NCBI RefSeq assembly: GCF_002561455.1
Contig: NZ_NTUP01000066.1
Location: forward strand, 106,800-170,799
Origin: Bacillus sp. AFS015802
GTDB taxonomy: Bacteria > Bacillota > Bacilli > Bacillales > Bacillaceae_B
Length of the DNA: 64,000 nt
Reading direction: 5' to 3'
Every line of letters begins with the position of its first letter. Within the stretch, counting starts at the first letter, position 1. Both the position numbers and the translations under genes were made by a program. This document shows positions 7,906 to 17,400 of this stretch, piece after piece. The notes under the pieces are model-generated. The model had not been told where the DNA came from. It was given only the letters and a program-made list of their open reading frames with translations, and did no database searches.

Positions 7906-9495
7906 TTATAAGTGTAAATAATCTTGTTTGAGTACTTTTGACATTTCTTCCATTAAGCCTCGTCTAACTTTTAATCCAGAAAAATCTTTTTCAACAAATA
8001 ACAGCTTTTTAATGACTTTAATGTCCACTTTATATTCATCGCAAAGTAATTCAAGGTCAGATATTTGATCACTGTTAAATAAAGGACGATCATCAATTTC
8101 CCACTCTAGGTCATGACCAATGGCAGATTTAAAGATTTGAGGAACATGATCTTCCCAATCACCATTTTTATACCAGATCTTACGAATGGCTTTTAATTCT
8201 TCTTCTTTAATCAGTTCATAGTTAGAATCATCTGGATGTTGTAATTGCTTTTGTGTTTTTAGAAGTCTTTCTAGTATTTCTCGTCTAGCTTTCATTGTAA
8301 AAGGTCCGAGGCCAAGTTGCGCATACTTTTCTTCATTAGAGTCCTCATCCATATAGGTGACCAGAATATTATGTCCCTGCTCTGTACTTAGGTCGATATC
8401 ATGTTCTAATAGATACGTTTTTAAGTTATCTCTTTCCACAATGATATAATTTTCATCATTGATCTCAACGAATTCTTTCGGTCTACTACCTTTTTTAGGA
8501 ATGTGATGATATTCTTTCCCATCAATCACTTCCACATGAATATCACGAAAATAGATTTGACCATGTTTTCGATATTTCATTCTCATCGTACGATCATCTC
8601 TAATAGAAGATAGCCAGTTTCTGAAATTCAACAACGGTTTCATCCAATCATGGCCTGTTTGAATAAATCCAGAAAGTGCTTTATCTTCATTTACCACTGT
8701 ACATACCCAGCAACCAAAGCGACTATTACCACAAGAACCTGCTGTATCTTTAACCGTCTTATCTACGACTAAAGGACATTCTCCACTGCTGGAGTCTTGA
8801 TAAAGTCTATGTAGCTCATAGTTGTCGTCTCCCCATGGAGAAGGGTTATTCAATAGGTAATCCCACACATCATCTAAATCAAATGCTTTAATTGGTGCGT
8901 ATACATATGCATTCGATAAAGTTGAGTGACGCATCAAAACTTTTCCCTCAACAGTATGGGAACGAATGACATTGGCTCTTGTAGCACTTTCGTCTTCTCG
9001 TACGCCTAGCACCATGATGACTTCACCAAAAGAGTTTACTTTATCAGTAATAAATTGATTGGCCGGATCAATTTTTAATCGATCCGTACACCAACGAAAT
9101 TGCTGGTTAGGAGATGGATAACCTTTTCCAATAATGTTATACCAGAAAGATTGCTCCACAACTGGTTTTACTTTGTGTGTTTCAATTGGTAAACCTAAGT
9201 CTAATGCTTTTTCCTGCACTTTCCGTAATGTCTGATTAATCGATTGAATAATCAGAGGTGTCTCTACAAGAGTATCTGACGAGATCACATATATTTTTTT
9301 GTGAAGCTTCTCTGGTGGTAATTCTTTTAATGCTTCAAATACAAGTTGTACGACTACTGTTGAGTCTTTTCCTCCGCTATATCCAACTACCCATGGTCTG
9401 TCATCGGATAGGTATACGTCAATAATTTGTTCTTTTGCTTTATCTATGACTGTTTTTTCTTCAGTTAAGAGACTTGAAATAATTCCCTCGCTCAT
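7906..9495 (-). CDS. dndC: DNA phosphorothioation protein DndC (PAPS-reductase-like, iron-sulfur)
   Basis: A 529-residue member of the PP-loop/PAPS reductase family. The PP-loop SGGKDS is at 40-45. Cysteines at 136 (RWCTDR), 240 (GECP), 255 (GSCG), 262 and 265 (GCWVC) fit the known 4Fe-4S cluster ligands of DndC. The enzyme is expected to activate the DNA backbone with ATP and deliver sulfur from DndA. Only one base separates its start from the dndB stop, and dndD follows closely, so B-C-D-E-A form one operon. No frameshift or missing motif is seen. Confidence 0.95.
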   Translation of the reverse strand: MSEGIISSLLTEEKTVIDKAKEQIIDVYLSDDRPWVVGYSGGKDSTVVVQLVFEALKELPPEKLHKKIYVISSDTLVETPLIIQSINQTLRKVQEKALDLGLPIETHKVKPVVEQSFWYNIIGKGYPSPNQQFRWCTDRLKIDPANQFITDKVNSFGEVIMVLGVREDESATRANVIRSHTVEGKVLMRHSTLSNAYVYAPIKAFDLDDVWDYLLNNPSPWGDDNYELHRLYQDSSSGECPLVVDKTVKDTAGSCGNSRFGCWVCTVVNEDKALSGFIQTGHDWMKPLLNFRNWLSSIRDDRTMRMKYRKHGQIYFRDIHVEVIDGKEYHHIPKKGSRPKEFVEINDENYIIVERDNLKTYLLEHDIDLSTEQGHNILVTYMDEDSNEEKYAQLGLGPFTMKARREILERLLKTQKQLQHPDDSNYELIKEEELKAIRKIWYKNGDWEDHVPQIFKSAIGHDLEWEIDDRPLFNSDQISDLELLCDEYKVDIKVIKKLLFVEKDFSGLKVRRGLMEEMSKVLKQDYLHL

Positions 9496-9496
9496 T

Positions 9497-10594
9497 TTAA
9501 TGATCCCCTTGCTTAAATTTATTCTCTATGTTCATCTCGTGTTCAAGAAGTGGCAATCCTAGTAAGGTCTTAATTTTATTTGTAGTTAGTTGGATGGTAT
9601 GGTTGTTCTTTTGGATTCTGCCATTCTGGTTAAACGCTCTTCCTAACCAAAACTCTGTGTTTGCACGATTCCAGTCTATTGTAGACAACTTTTGTAAATG
9701 TTTTTTCCAATCTTCGGTATGGAACTCCCTTAGATATTTACCTAACACTCCAATAGCTTCAATGAAAACTCCGTGACCAACGATAAAGTTTGCTCTTAGA
9801 TCTCTAGGAGAAAGCTTTTTGTTTAAAACATCGTTCCATTCAACAATACTTTCTGTGAGAGTTTGCCAGAATTCGAACAAGAATTGTTTATCATCATCAG
9901 AAATAGAATCGCCTTTCGTTTTTCCTAGAAGCTTAAGATTTGTATTAAAAACATGATTCAGAGCTAAAATCTTAGGTGAATTCTTAGAAAGAGATACTCT
10001 TTCCCGGTCTGTATATCGTTTCAACAATGGAATTTCTTTTACAATTTCTTTTGTCACGAGTGCCAGTTTATCACGATGATCATATAAAATACCAATAGAA
10101 GAAGTCGTATTTACAGCATGACGATTTAGGTCGGAGAATATCTGTTGTGATTTTGTTAACCCTTCGTCATGAAAGAATACAACAGAAATAGTCTCAGACC
10201 CTATTTCTGGTGATATTTTTAATGCTTCTTCTATAGCGGCACGCCGATGCTGTCCATCATTGATTAAAAAGCGCGCATCTAAAGCAACTCGTAATTGGCC
10301 AAGATCTTTTGAAGAAGGGTCCTGTCCAAAAGGAACAAATTCCAACTCTCCATCAATAGAGGCTGTTAAAGAAGAAAATACATAATCACGATTATTTTCT
10401 ACAATATAATTTGTAATCTCAGGGATTCTTGTTTTGTTAAGAATTCGTTGAGCCCTATGTTCTGGTGGGATCTCGTCCTCATCAAATAAGAAAATCTTAG
10501 GGATAATTCTTAATGGACACATTGCTACATAATATTCCTTATCTGCCTGAACCCCCTTAATTGCAGGGAAAGTATAACTAAATGCCGCATCCAT
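9497..10594 (-). CDS. dndB: DndB, DGQHR-domain regulator of phosphorothioation
   Basis: The frame is open from 10609, but ATG 10594 is favoured because GGAGGT stands 7 bases before it; this gives 365 residues starting MDAAFSYTFPAIKG. The defining DGQHR motif (INDGQHRRAAI) is at about 113-117. DndB homologues repress or tune dnd transcription and are not essential for modification; in Salmonella DndB is reported to bind TACG-N10-CGTA palindromes, and exactly such a site lies upstream of this gene (10669-10686), so autoregulation is likely. It is the first gene of the operon. Confidence 0.9.
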   Translation of the reverse strand: MDAAFSYTFPAIKGVQADKEYYVAMCPLRIIPKIFLFDEDEIPPEHRAQRILNKTRIPEITNYIVENNRDYVFSSLTASIDGELEFVPFGQDPSSKDLGQLRVALDARFLINDGQHRRAAIEEALKISPEIGSETISVVFFHDEGLTKSQQIFSDLNRHAVNTTSSIGILYDHRDKLALVTKEIVKEIPLLKRYTDRERVSLSKNSPKILALNHVFNTNLKLLGKTKGDSISDDDKQFLFEFWQTLTESIVEWNDVLNKKLSPRDLRANFIVGHGVFIEAIGVLGKYLREFHTEDWKKHLQKLSTIDWNRANTEFWLGRAFNQNGRIQKNNHTIQLTTNKIKTLLGLPLLEHEMNIENKFKQGDH

Positions 10595-10610
10595 GTGTAC
10601 AACCTCCATT

Positions 10611-10622
10611 TTACGTACGTAA
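10611..10622. promoter_or_regulatory. 12-bp palindrome TTACGTACGTAA in the dndB leader
   Basis: A perfect palindrome just upstream of the dndB ribosome site and downstream of its -10 box. It contains TACG and CGTA half-sites at a different spacing from the upstream operator, so it may be a second, weaker DndB site near the transcription start. Confidence 0.45.
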
Positions 10623-10634
10623 TTTTATGATATT

Positions 10635-10663
10635 ATTATATACCTTTATTAAGTGATCTTCAA
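10635..10663 (-). promoter_or_regulatory. sigma-A promoter of the dndBCDEA operon
   Basis: On the minus strand: -35 TTGAAG (10663-10658), 17-bp spacer, -10 TATAAT (10640-10635). It gives a leader of about 35 bases before the dndB start at 10594. Confidence 0.7.
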
Positions 10664-10668
10664 TTAAA

Positions 10669-10686
10669 TACGAACCTTTATTCGTA
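10669..10686. promoter_or_regulatory. TACG-N10-CGTA operator, candidate DndB site
   Basis: TACG (10669-10672), ten bases, CGTA (10683-10686); the extended arms ATACGAA/TTCGTAT are perfect. It sits 5 bp upstream of the dndB -35 box and about 100 bp before dptF, in the divergent control region of modification and restriction genes. The match to the DndB motif reported for Salmonella is from memory of the literature. Confidence 0.65.
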
Positions 10687-10787
10687 TATTTAATAAAACA
10701 TTTTCTGGAAAGTAAGGTGAGATATCAATTTTTTGTCAGTTGTATGTTAAAATTGTTACAAAAGAGACACTTCGGAGATGATGAGAA

Positions 10788-13076
10788 ATGAGTACAGATG
10801 AACAATTTTTCCTGAGTTTTATAGATGAGATCAATCCTGTTGCAGCTCAAAATGCAAAGAAAATGGAAGAACTTCTTTTTGAAGATGCCAGTAGCTCCAT
10901 TGTAAAAGGTAGATTATTTGCAGAAGCGATATTAAACGAGGTTTTTAAGATTGAAGAGATTGAAGCTCCTTATGTAAATTCGCTTTATGATAAAATTTCA
11001 TATTTAACTCGTGGAGGATACATCGAGAGGGAAGTACAACAATCGTTTGATACGATTCGGTTATCAGGTAATAAAGCCGCTCATGATGGTGGATTTAACG
11101 ATATAACAGTAGCTTTCAAATTACATAAAGAAATGTACAATATTGCGGTTTGGTTTGTTGAGGTATATTCAGTAAAACAAATCAAAATACCATTATATGA
11201 AACTCCTAAGCCTCCAAAAAAGGAAGCAAATATTGAAGACCTTGTTCAGAAAAAAATCATGCAATTATTAGGTTCTAATGGATTTTCAAAATTAGTGCCA
11301 GAAGAAGAACAAGAAGAAAAGCAGCCTACTACCCCTTTTAGTGTAAAGGAGAATAGTTTGTTTGATGAGAAGATCGGAGAAGGAGAGAGCTATCTATTAA
11401 GAGAGCTAAAACGTCTACAGGACTCTTCCCAGGAAGCGATCGAGAATGCAAATCAATTCAGTCATTTTAAGAATTATATGCATGTGGATCGGAAGATTCA
11501 GTTAGATTTTGAACATATTTTAGAAGGAAGAAATGGCAAGTCAAATGGGAATTTAATTTTGTTATGTGGAAGTGTGGGAGATGGTAAGTCTCACTTACTA
11601 GCATATCTTAAAGAAAATAAACCTCATCTGATTGATGAATATACCATTTATAATGATGCAACTGAAAGCTTTTCTCCAGGGAAGAATGCGATGGAAACTC
11701 TGGAAGATGTGTTGAAAAGCTTCTCTGATCAACATATAGAGGAAACTAGTGAGAAAGTAATATTGGCTATTAACATGGGGGTCCTTCATAACTTCATCCA
11801 TGCTAAGCATAAGGAATACTCTTATCAAAAGCTAAGTGACTTGGTAGAGGAAAGTGAATTGTTCTCACCAAATATTACTACACATTACTCCAGTGGTAAT
11901 TTCGATTTACTTAGCTTTGGTGACTACCATCCATATGAATTAAAGAAAGATGGTCCAACTTCTAGCTTTTATACTACTTTAATGGAGAAAATCTTCTCTA
12001 ATCATGAAGAAAACCCCTTTTACAGAGCTCTTGTGGAAGATGAGAAGAGAGAATTTAATACTATGGCCCATGAGAATTACAGAATGTTGCAGAATGAGTT
12101 TGTACAAAAACAAATTGTAAATCTCTTAATTGAAGCCATTATAAAATACAAATTAGTTATCTCAGCACGGGCATTTTTAAATTTCATTGCAGATATCATT
12201 ATTCCAGATGATGTTCGCACCACAGCCATTATGTCTGAATTTGAGGTGCTTAAAAATGCTGTTCCAACTCTAGTTTTTAATAGGAAAGAGAGATCTGTCA
12301 TTCTGAATGCATTAAGTTATGGAGACCCGATTCATAAAAGGTCTATTTATATAGATCAAATTGTCATTGATCTTAACACCCTAAGCGATTGGGGGAATTT
12401 AATTGAAGACAATATAGTTTCTGAAACAGCAGCAAAATGGTTAAAACCACTGGCTCAGGAAACAAACCTAACTAACTATTCCTTTGATTTGTTTTTCAAG
12501 ACATTTATTCGAATCGCATCACTAACAAATAAGCAATTTGCGTCTAAATTGACGGATCCACTGTACACTTCTTTTATTAAATATCTTTATTATTTTAATG
12601 TAGGAGAAAAAGCGCATATTATCAATTTTTATGGAGAAATTAAATCGGCTATTTTCAATTGGAAAGGCTCGCCCAAGAGAGAGTATATCTACCTTAATAA
12701 ACCAGATGAGAAGTTCAGACTTGCTCAAAAGCTTGTACTAAGACCTTATGTTTCGCATATAAAGCAAAATACAGAGGATGTTCTATACTCTTTTAAATCT
12801 TCTATTTTAATGGGTTACCATAAGGGTGATCATGAGACAAAAGAATTTTTAGATATAGACTTTCCCTTATACGAATTATTGATGAAAGTGGAAGATGGGT
12901 ATCGCCCAAATAAAAAAGATATAGAAGACGCAATCAAGTTTGTAGAGTTTATAGAGAAGCTAATGGCCTTTGGAGAGAAGAGAAGTGAACTACTAATTCA
13001 TTACCCAAATGACAAGAAATTCTACAAAATTAAGAAAGATGATTTTGAGCGTTTCGTCTTTGAAAGGGAGAAATAA
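10788..13076 (+). CDS. dptF: phosphorothioation-dependent restriction protein DptF (DndF), with N-terminal DUF4145-like domain
   Basis: A 762-residue protein. Residues about 30-130 look like a DUF4145 region (LSGNKAAHDGG, an R-x-x-GN-x-AAH type motif found at the N terminus of many restriction proteins). After an acidic linker, a P-loop ATPase begins, with Walker A GSVGDGKSH at 261-269. The gene opens the three-gene dpt operon (four bases before dptG) that faces dndB. DptFGH attack DNA lacking phosphorothioate; DptF is the ATPase-like subunit. GGAGATGATGAG precedes the ATG. Assignment to DptF rests on context plus the P-loop, since this protein varies much in sequence. Confidence 0.88.
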   Translation: MSTDEQFFLSFIDEINPVAAQNAKKMEELLFEDASSSIVKGRLFAEAILNEVFKIEEIEAPYVNSLYDKISYLTRGGYIEREVQQSFDTIRLSGNKAAHDGGFNDITVAFKLHKEMYNIAVWFVEVYSVKQIKIPLYETPKPPKKEANIEDLVQKKIMQLLGSNGFSKLVPEEEQEEKQPTTPFSVKENSLFDEKIGEGESYLLRELKRLQDSSQEAIENANQFSHFKNYMHVDRKIQLDFEHILEGRNGKSNGNLILLCGSVGDGKSHLLAYLKENKPHLIDEYTIYNDATESFSPGKNAMETLEDVLKSFSDQHIEETSEKVILAINMGVLHNFIHAKHKEYSYQKLSDLVEESELFSPNITTHYSSGNFDLLSFGDYHPYELKKDGPTSSFYTTLMEKIFSNHEENPFYRALVEDEKREFNTMAHENYRMLQNEFVQKQIVNLLIEAIIKYKLVISARAFLNFIADIIIPDDVRTTAIMSEFEVLKNAVPTLVFNRKERSVILNALSYGDPIHKRSIYIDQIVIDLNTLSDWGNLIEDNIVSETAAKWLKPLAQETNLTNYSFDLFFKTFIRIASLTNKQFASKLTDPLYTSFIKYLYYFNVGEKAHIINFYGEIKSAIFNWKGSPKREYIYLNKPDEKFRLAQKLVLRPYVSHIKQNTEDVLYSFKSSILMGYHKGDHETKEFLDIDFPLYELLMKVEDGYRPNKKDIEDAIKFVEFIEKLMAFGEKRSELLIHYPNDKKFYKIKKDDFERFVFEREK

Positions 13077-13079
13077 GAG

Positions 13080-14483
13080 ATGAGTCATCTTTACATTGAA
13101 CATTTAAATGAACATTTAATCAAAAAAAACAAGCATGATGTAGGAGAAGTCCTTGATGTCTTGCCCTTCTTAACTAAGAGAACGGGTGCCATTAAGGGGA
13201 ATTTCAATCAGGTCCTTGGTGAGTTTGTTCGCTTTAACTCTTCATTGGAACTAGACTCCCATGCGTATTCTGAGATTGAAACGTTTACGACCGAGGAACA
13301 AAACAAATATAGTGAGCATATCGCAAGTAAAGTGGAGTTTCTAGATGATAGCGATGCCTCATATGATTTCGTCCGCTTTTTAAATCAATATCTGTCTAAT
13401 GAAGATGAGATCAAGCCTATTCATCCATATTTATTTAATTATATCCCTAATGAACGGTTTGAAGGGGAATTTAAGAAATATGCACAATTCTTAAGTGAGA
13501 CGCTCGCATTAGAAAATAATGAGATTAAAGAAATCTTTATGAATAAAAAATCCGAAGACATTTTGACTGAATTAGTACTAAGTCAATTAGATGGTCTTAA
13601 AGAAGCAAAAGGGAAGAGAAGACAATATCAACAGCTACTTGCCCCTCTAGTGGAGTGTTACCAAGAAGATTTAATCTTTCTCAGTAAGCATAAGGATTAT
13701 TTCTTAGCAACGTTTCCTTTGTTGACTCATTTCTATACATTAATGTATGCAATGCAGCTAGTGTTTAAGTTTGAGCAATTCACTAATGCAAATTTTGATG
13801 AAGTAACTCCTTTATACTTTGCATTAGAGTGGGAAGCAATTAGTAAACGGAGAAGTGCAGCAGACGAAATGTTAGGATATAAGTTTATTAAAGAAAATGC
13901 CAAGAAATTGTTCCCGCATATACATACGATTTCTCATTTGAGTCACAATGTTTTTCAGGAAGACAAGGAAGATCGTTTGAATTTTATTCCTTATAGTACT
14001 TTATACGATAGAATAAAAAATAAAGGTGAAAGTTTTGAACAGGAATTTCTACTCGAACTAAAAGAATGGATCAATTTATATAAAAATCTACCGTTTACAA
14101 ACATAACCATTGAAGATAACTCAGAAACCCTGCCAGAAGCATTTAAGGTGTTATTTGCTTGTCTCCAAAAGGGAACGAGTAGTAGTGTAGCTGATAAATT
14201 CGGTAAGAATATAGAAGACCTTGCTTCCGACCAATTCGTTAAGAGTAGAGGAAGTATAGGAAATGTTTTAAATATCAAACATGAATTCTTGCTATTGATT
14301 ACAGCTGTTTCTGTAAAAGACAAACGTATTCCTTTAAATGAACTATTCCATGAATTTGAAAAGAGAGGAATAGCACTGGATCGTTATTCGAAAAAAGAAG
14401 TGATGAACCTATTCGATAACTTGAATATTATCGATAAAAAAAGTGATAGTGGTGATGCTCAGTATGTCAAACCAATTTTATAA
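13080..14483 (+). CDS. dptG: phosphorothioation-dependent restriction protein DptG (DndG)
   Basis: A 467-residue protein starting MSHLYIEHLNEHLIKKNKHD. No catalytic motif is obvious; it is largely helical and acidic-basic mixed, as expected for DptG, whose biochemical role is the least clear of the restriction trio. It starts three bases after dptF and its 3' end overlaps the dptH start by 20 bases. Identification depends on order F-G-H and length, which both fit. GGGAGAAATAAGAG supplies the ribosome site. Confidence 0.85.
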   Translation: MSHLYIEHLNEHLIKKNKHDVGEVLDVLPFLTKRTGAIKGNFNQVLGEFVRFNSSLELDSHAYSEIETFTTEEQNKYSEHIASKVEFLDDSDASYDFVRFLNQYLSNEDEIKPIHPYLFNYIPNERFEGEFKKYAQFLSETLALENNEIKEIFMNKKSEDILTELVLSQLDGLKEAKGKRRQYQQLLAPLVECYQEDLIFLSKHKDYFLATFPLLTHFYTLMYAMQLVFKFEQFTNANFDEVTPLYFALEWEAISKRRSAADEMLGYKFIKENAKKLFPHIHTISHLSHNVFQEDKEDRLNFIPYSTLYDRIKNKGESFEQEFLLELKEWINLYKNLPFTNITIEDNSETLPEAFKVLFACLQKGTSSSVADKFGKNIEDLASDQFVKSRGSIGNVLNIKHEFLLLITAVSVKDKRIPLNELFHEFEKRGIALDRYSKKEVMNLFDNLNIIDKKSDSGDAQYVKPIL

Positions 14484-17400
14484 TTACATCGTTTCTACGT
14501 TAATTGATTACTTTAAAACAACTGTTGTTAAACCCGGAAATAGATATTACCTACAATTAGATAATCAAAAGGAACTAAGTCAATTAATCAGTTCTTTGAG
14601 AGAAATTACTAATATACAAACTTTCACGTACCAGCATGCTCAAGGCGAAAAATATGAAACTTTCTCTATTCCATTTAATGGTGTGAAATTGGTTATTGCC
14701 CATACCTCTGAAAACGTTACCCCGGATTTCTTAGTTACATTAAGAAATCTAGTTGGTGAGCAAAAGGAAGGGTGGAACCAAACCGCGCTTCTTAGTGTAG
14801 TAACTGAGCAACTGGACTCTATCCAGGGAGGAAGTAGTGATCTTCAAAAAGAGGGGATGCCTCTTCATATTAATTCTATCTTCTCTAATCTAAAAATTAA
14901 AATAGAGAATAGCGGACTTGAAAAGGTTGACCAAATTATCTTACAGGATAATTTAGATAACCTCATTAAAGAACAATCATATCAGCAAATCACTTTGTTT
15001 GATTTTGAAGACATCTTTAAAACATTGGAGAGAGGCTCAATCGAAGACCAAGAATATCATAAGTTTGGCATATTCAAAGATGACGATTTAGCAACCTTTA
15101 AGGGAAAAGATCAGAGGAACAGGTTAAATGAGAACCGGGAACTTTTTGATTTTGTCAGAAGGGTTCACGACTTTGGTTTAGGGGATGAAGAGTTAGATAA
15201 GATGTTTTCACCTAATGGAGTGAAAGAATTAAAAGGGTCGGAATGGATGACTCAACCTTATTCACAGGTTCATAAATTCCATGAAGAGCATAAAAAACTC
15301 AATAAAAAGAAAAAAGTCGATTTACAAACAATTAAAATAAGCGACAAGTTGACATTATGGAATAAACCTCATAAAGAATCATCGGCAGGAAAGCGAAAAA
15401 GACACTTAATCATATTTAATCCCGACCAATTACCTGAAATTAAATTACAGGCAAATTTTCAGTTTATGGGTGATATAAAGAGTCTATCGAGCGAGTATCT
15501 TACCGTTCAGAATCAATTCAAATCTTCTTGTTCTACTGAAGTGAAAAAGACCAATATCGAAGTGAGTATAAACACTGAAAAAAATAATGTGACCTTTACC
15601 AGGTTCACTTACAAGCATGATAAAAAGGCGTCTTTAGGTGCTGATTTCTTAGTAGCTGTAGTACCTGTAGAGCCTATATGCTTAGATAAGTTTAAATCTA
15701 ATTATACGATAGACCCTATTCAAAAAGTAATTGGTCTCCAGTATGAGGGAGATCAAGTCGTCCTAGGACAAGGATTTGATAAACAGACTATAGAAGTAGA
15801 AAAAGACGATCAAAAGGTGGACATTTCAGAAGACAATCAAGTGACAATTAAGCCACTTCCAGAAGCATTTAATGATGAAGATGAGCTGAAAATAAACTTA
15901 TCATTTGGCGAGGTCCATGTACCAGTCTTACTTAAAAACGAATTACAGGAATCTATGCCTATAAATGGTCAGAGACTTTGGAGGCTTATTAGGGAAAAAG
16001 GTCAGGATATACAGTGGATAAAAGAAAATAATCGACTAGTTCTTGAGAACAGTGAATTTTATATGCACTCAGAATATAAACAGTATTTTCATTGGGAAGA
16101 TACTTGGGTTGAAGAAGGTATGAAATTTGCTAAATTTGATTCGGATCAGCTTTTACAAGAAGATCTTAAACTAAGTGACGACCTTAGAGAAGCCTATAGT
16201 AGGTTTATTACGTATTTTAAAACCTGGAATTCAATCCCTAGCTTGTCTTATGTTACTCCTGATTATGAGACAAGGGCGAAAGAGTATCTTTCAGCCTATG
16301 TGAATGAGATTAAAGGTTTCAGAAATGGCACTCCAGCTGGAAAAAGGGGAATGGATCTATTTAAACTAGGTATGGTTCAATCAAATGAAATGGTTTACTT
16401 AACACCATTTCACCCACTAATGGTTGCTTTTAAACTAAAGTTCTATGACTTATTGGATTCGGAAGAAGTAGATAACAGTATACTTAACCGTCTTCATCCT
16501 GATGCGCTGCTCCCATATATATATGATGAAAATGAAAATTTATATAAATCAGAACATCAACAGGCTGCTTTAGAATGGTTAACCTTTAAATTAGTTCAAA
16601 ATGTTTCTGTTTCAGATGCGAATCAATTTTTAGCTAAAGTAGTTAGTGACAAGATGTCTCAATTTAAAGAGCATTTCTCATATTTATTTATTGAACAATC
16701 ACTTGCTCCGTTACAGCTGAATATTATTAACATCGTGAATGATCATGAAGTATTGAAGGGTATTCTTCAATGGATGGTAAATGTAATCGAAAAAGAAGGA
16801 ATCGATTATCTAAAACCTATTGAAGTTACTCTGTATAGAAAAGATGAAGCAGATTCAGCATTTGATCTTTTTGCCCGGACAGATTCAGTAGCTGCACTTG
16901 TAGAATTATTTGACATTAAGTTAAAGCATAATGACTATGATCAAGAGGATGTACTAAGAAAAATCAGAGAAAAGCTGTTCTTTTATAAGAAAAGTGACAC
17001 CACTGAATATAAATACGCTCACATTTCCTTTTACAAGATGAAGGCTCAGGAGAAATTCGCTGTTCAACCTATGCGTGACATGGATTCAGGTGTGGCAATT
17101 GAAGGCTTATACTCAAGTGTACCTTCCATGAAAGATGAAGAAAACTATAAGAGTGGATTTGGCGTGAAGTCTTATACGATTGAGGAAGATAACTATCTAA
17201 CCTTAACTTCCTATTTTGTGAATGAGCTTGCTGCAAATTTAAGGAATAGTGGAAACGACAGCTATCGAAAAGGCGAAGCGATCTTCTCGAGGACTACGAC
17301 AACGGATGAGGAAGATTTAGAAAAAATCTTCAAATCTTCTTATTGGGTAACGTTTGTAGATCCTACCATTGATCTGGAGTATTTTAATCAATATGATGGA

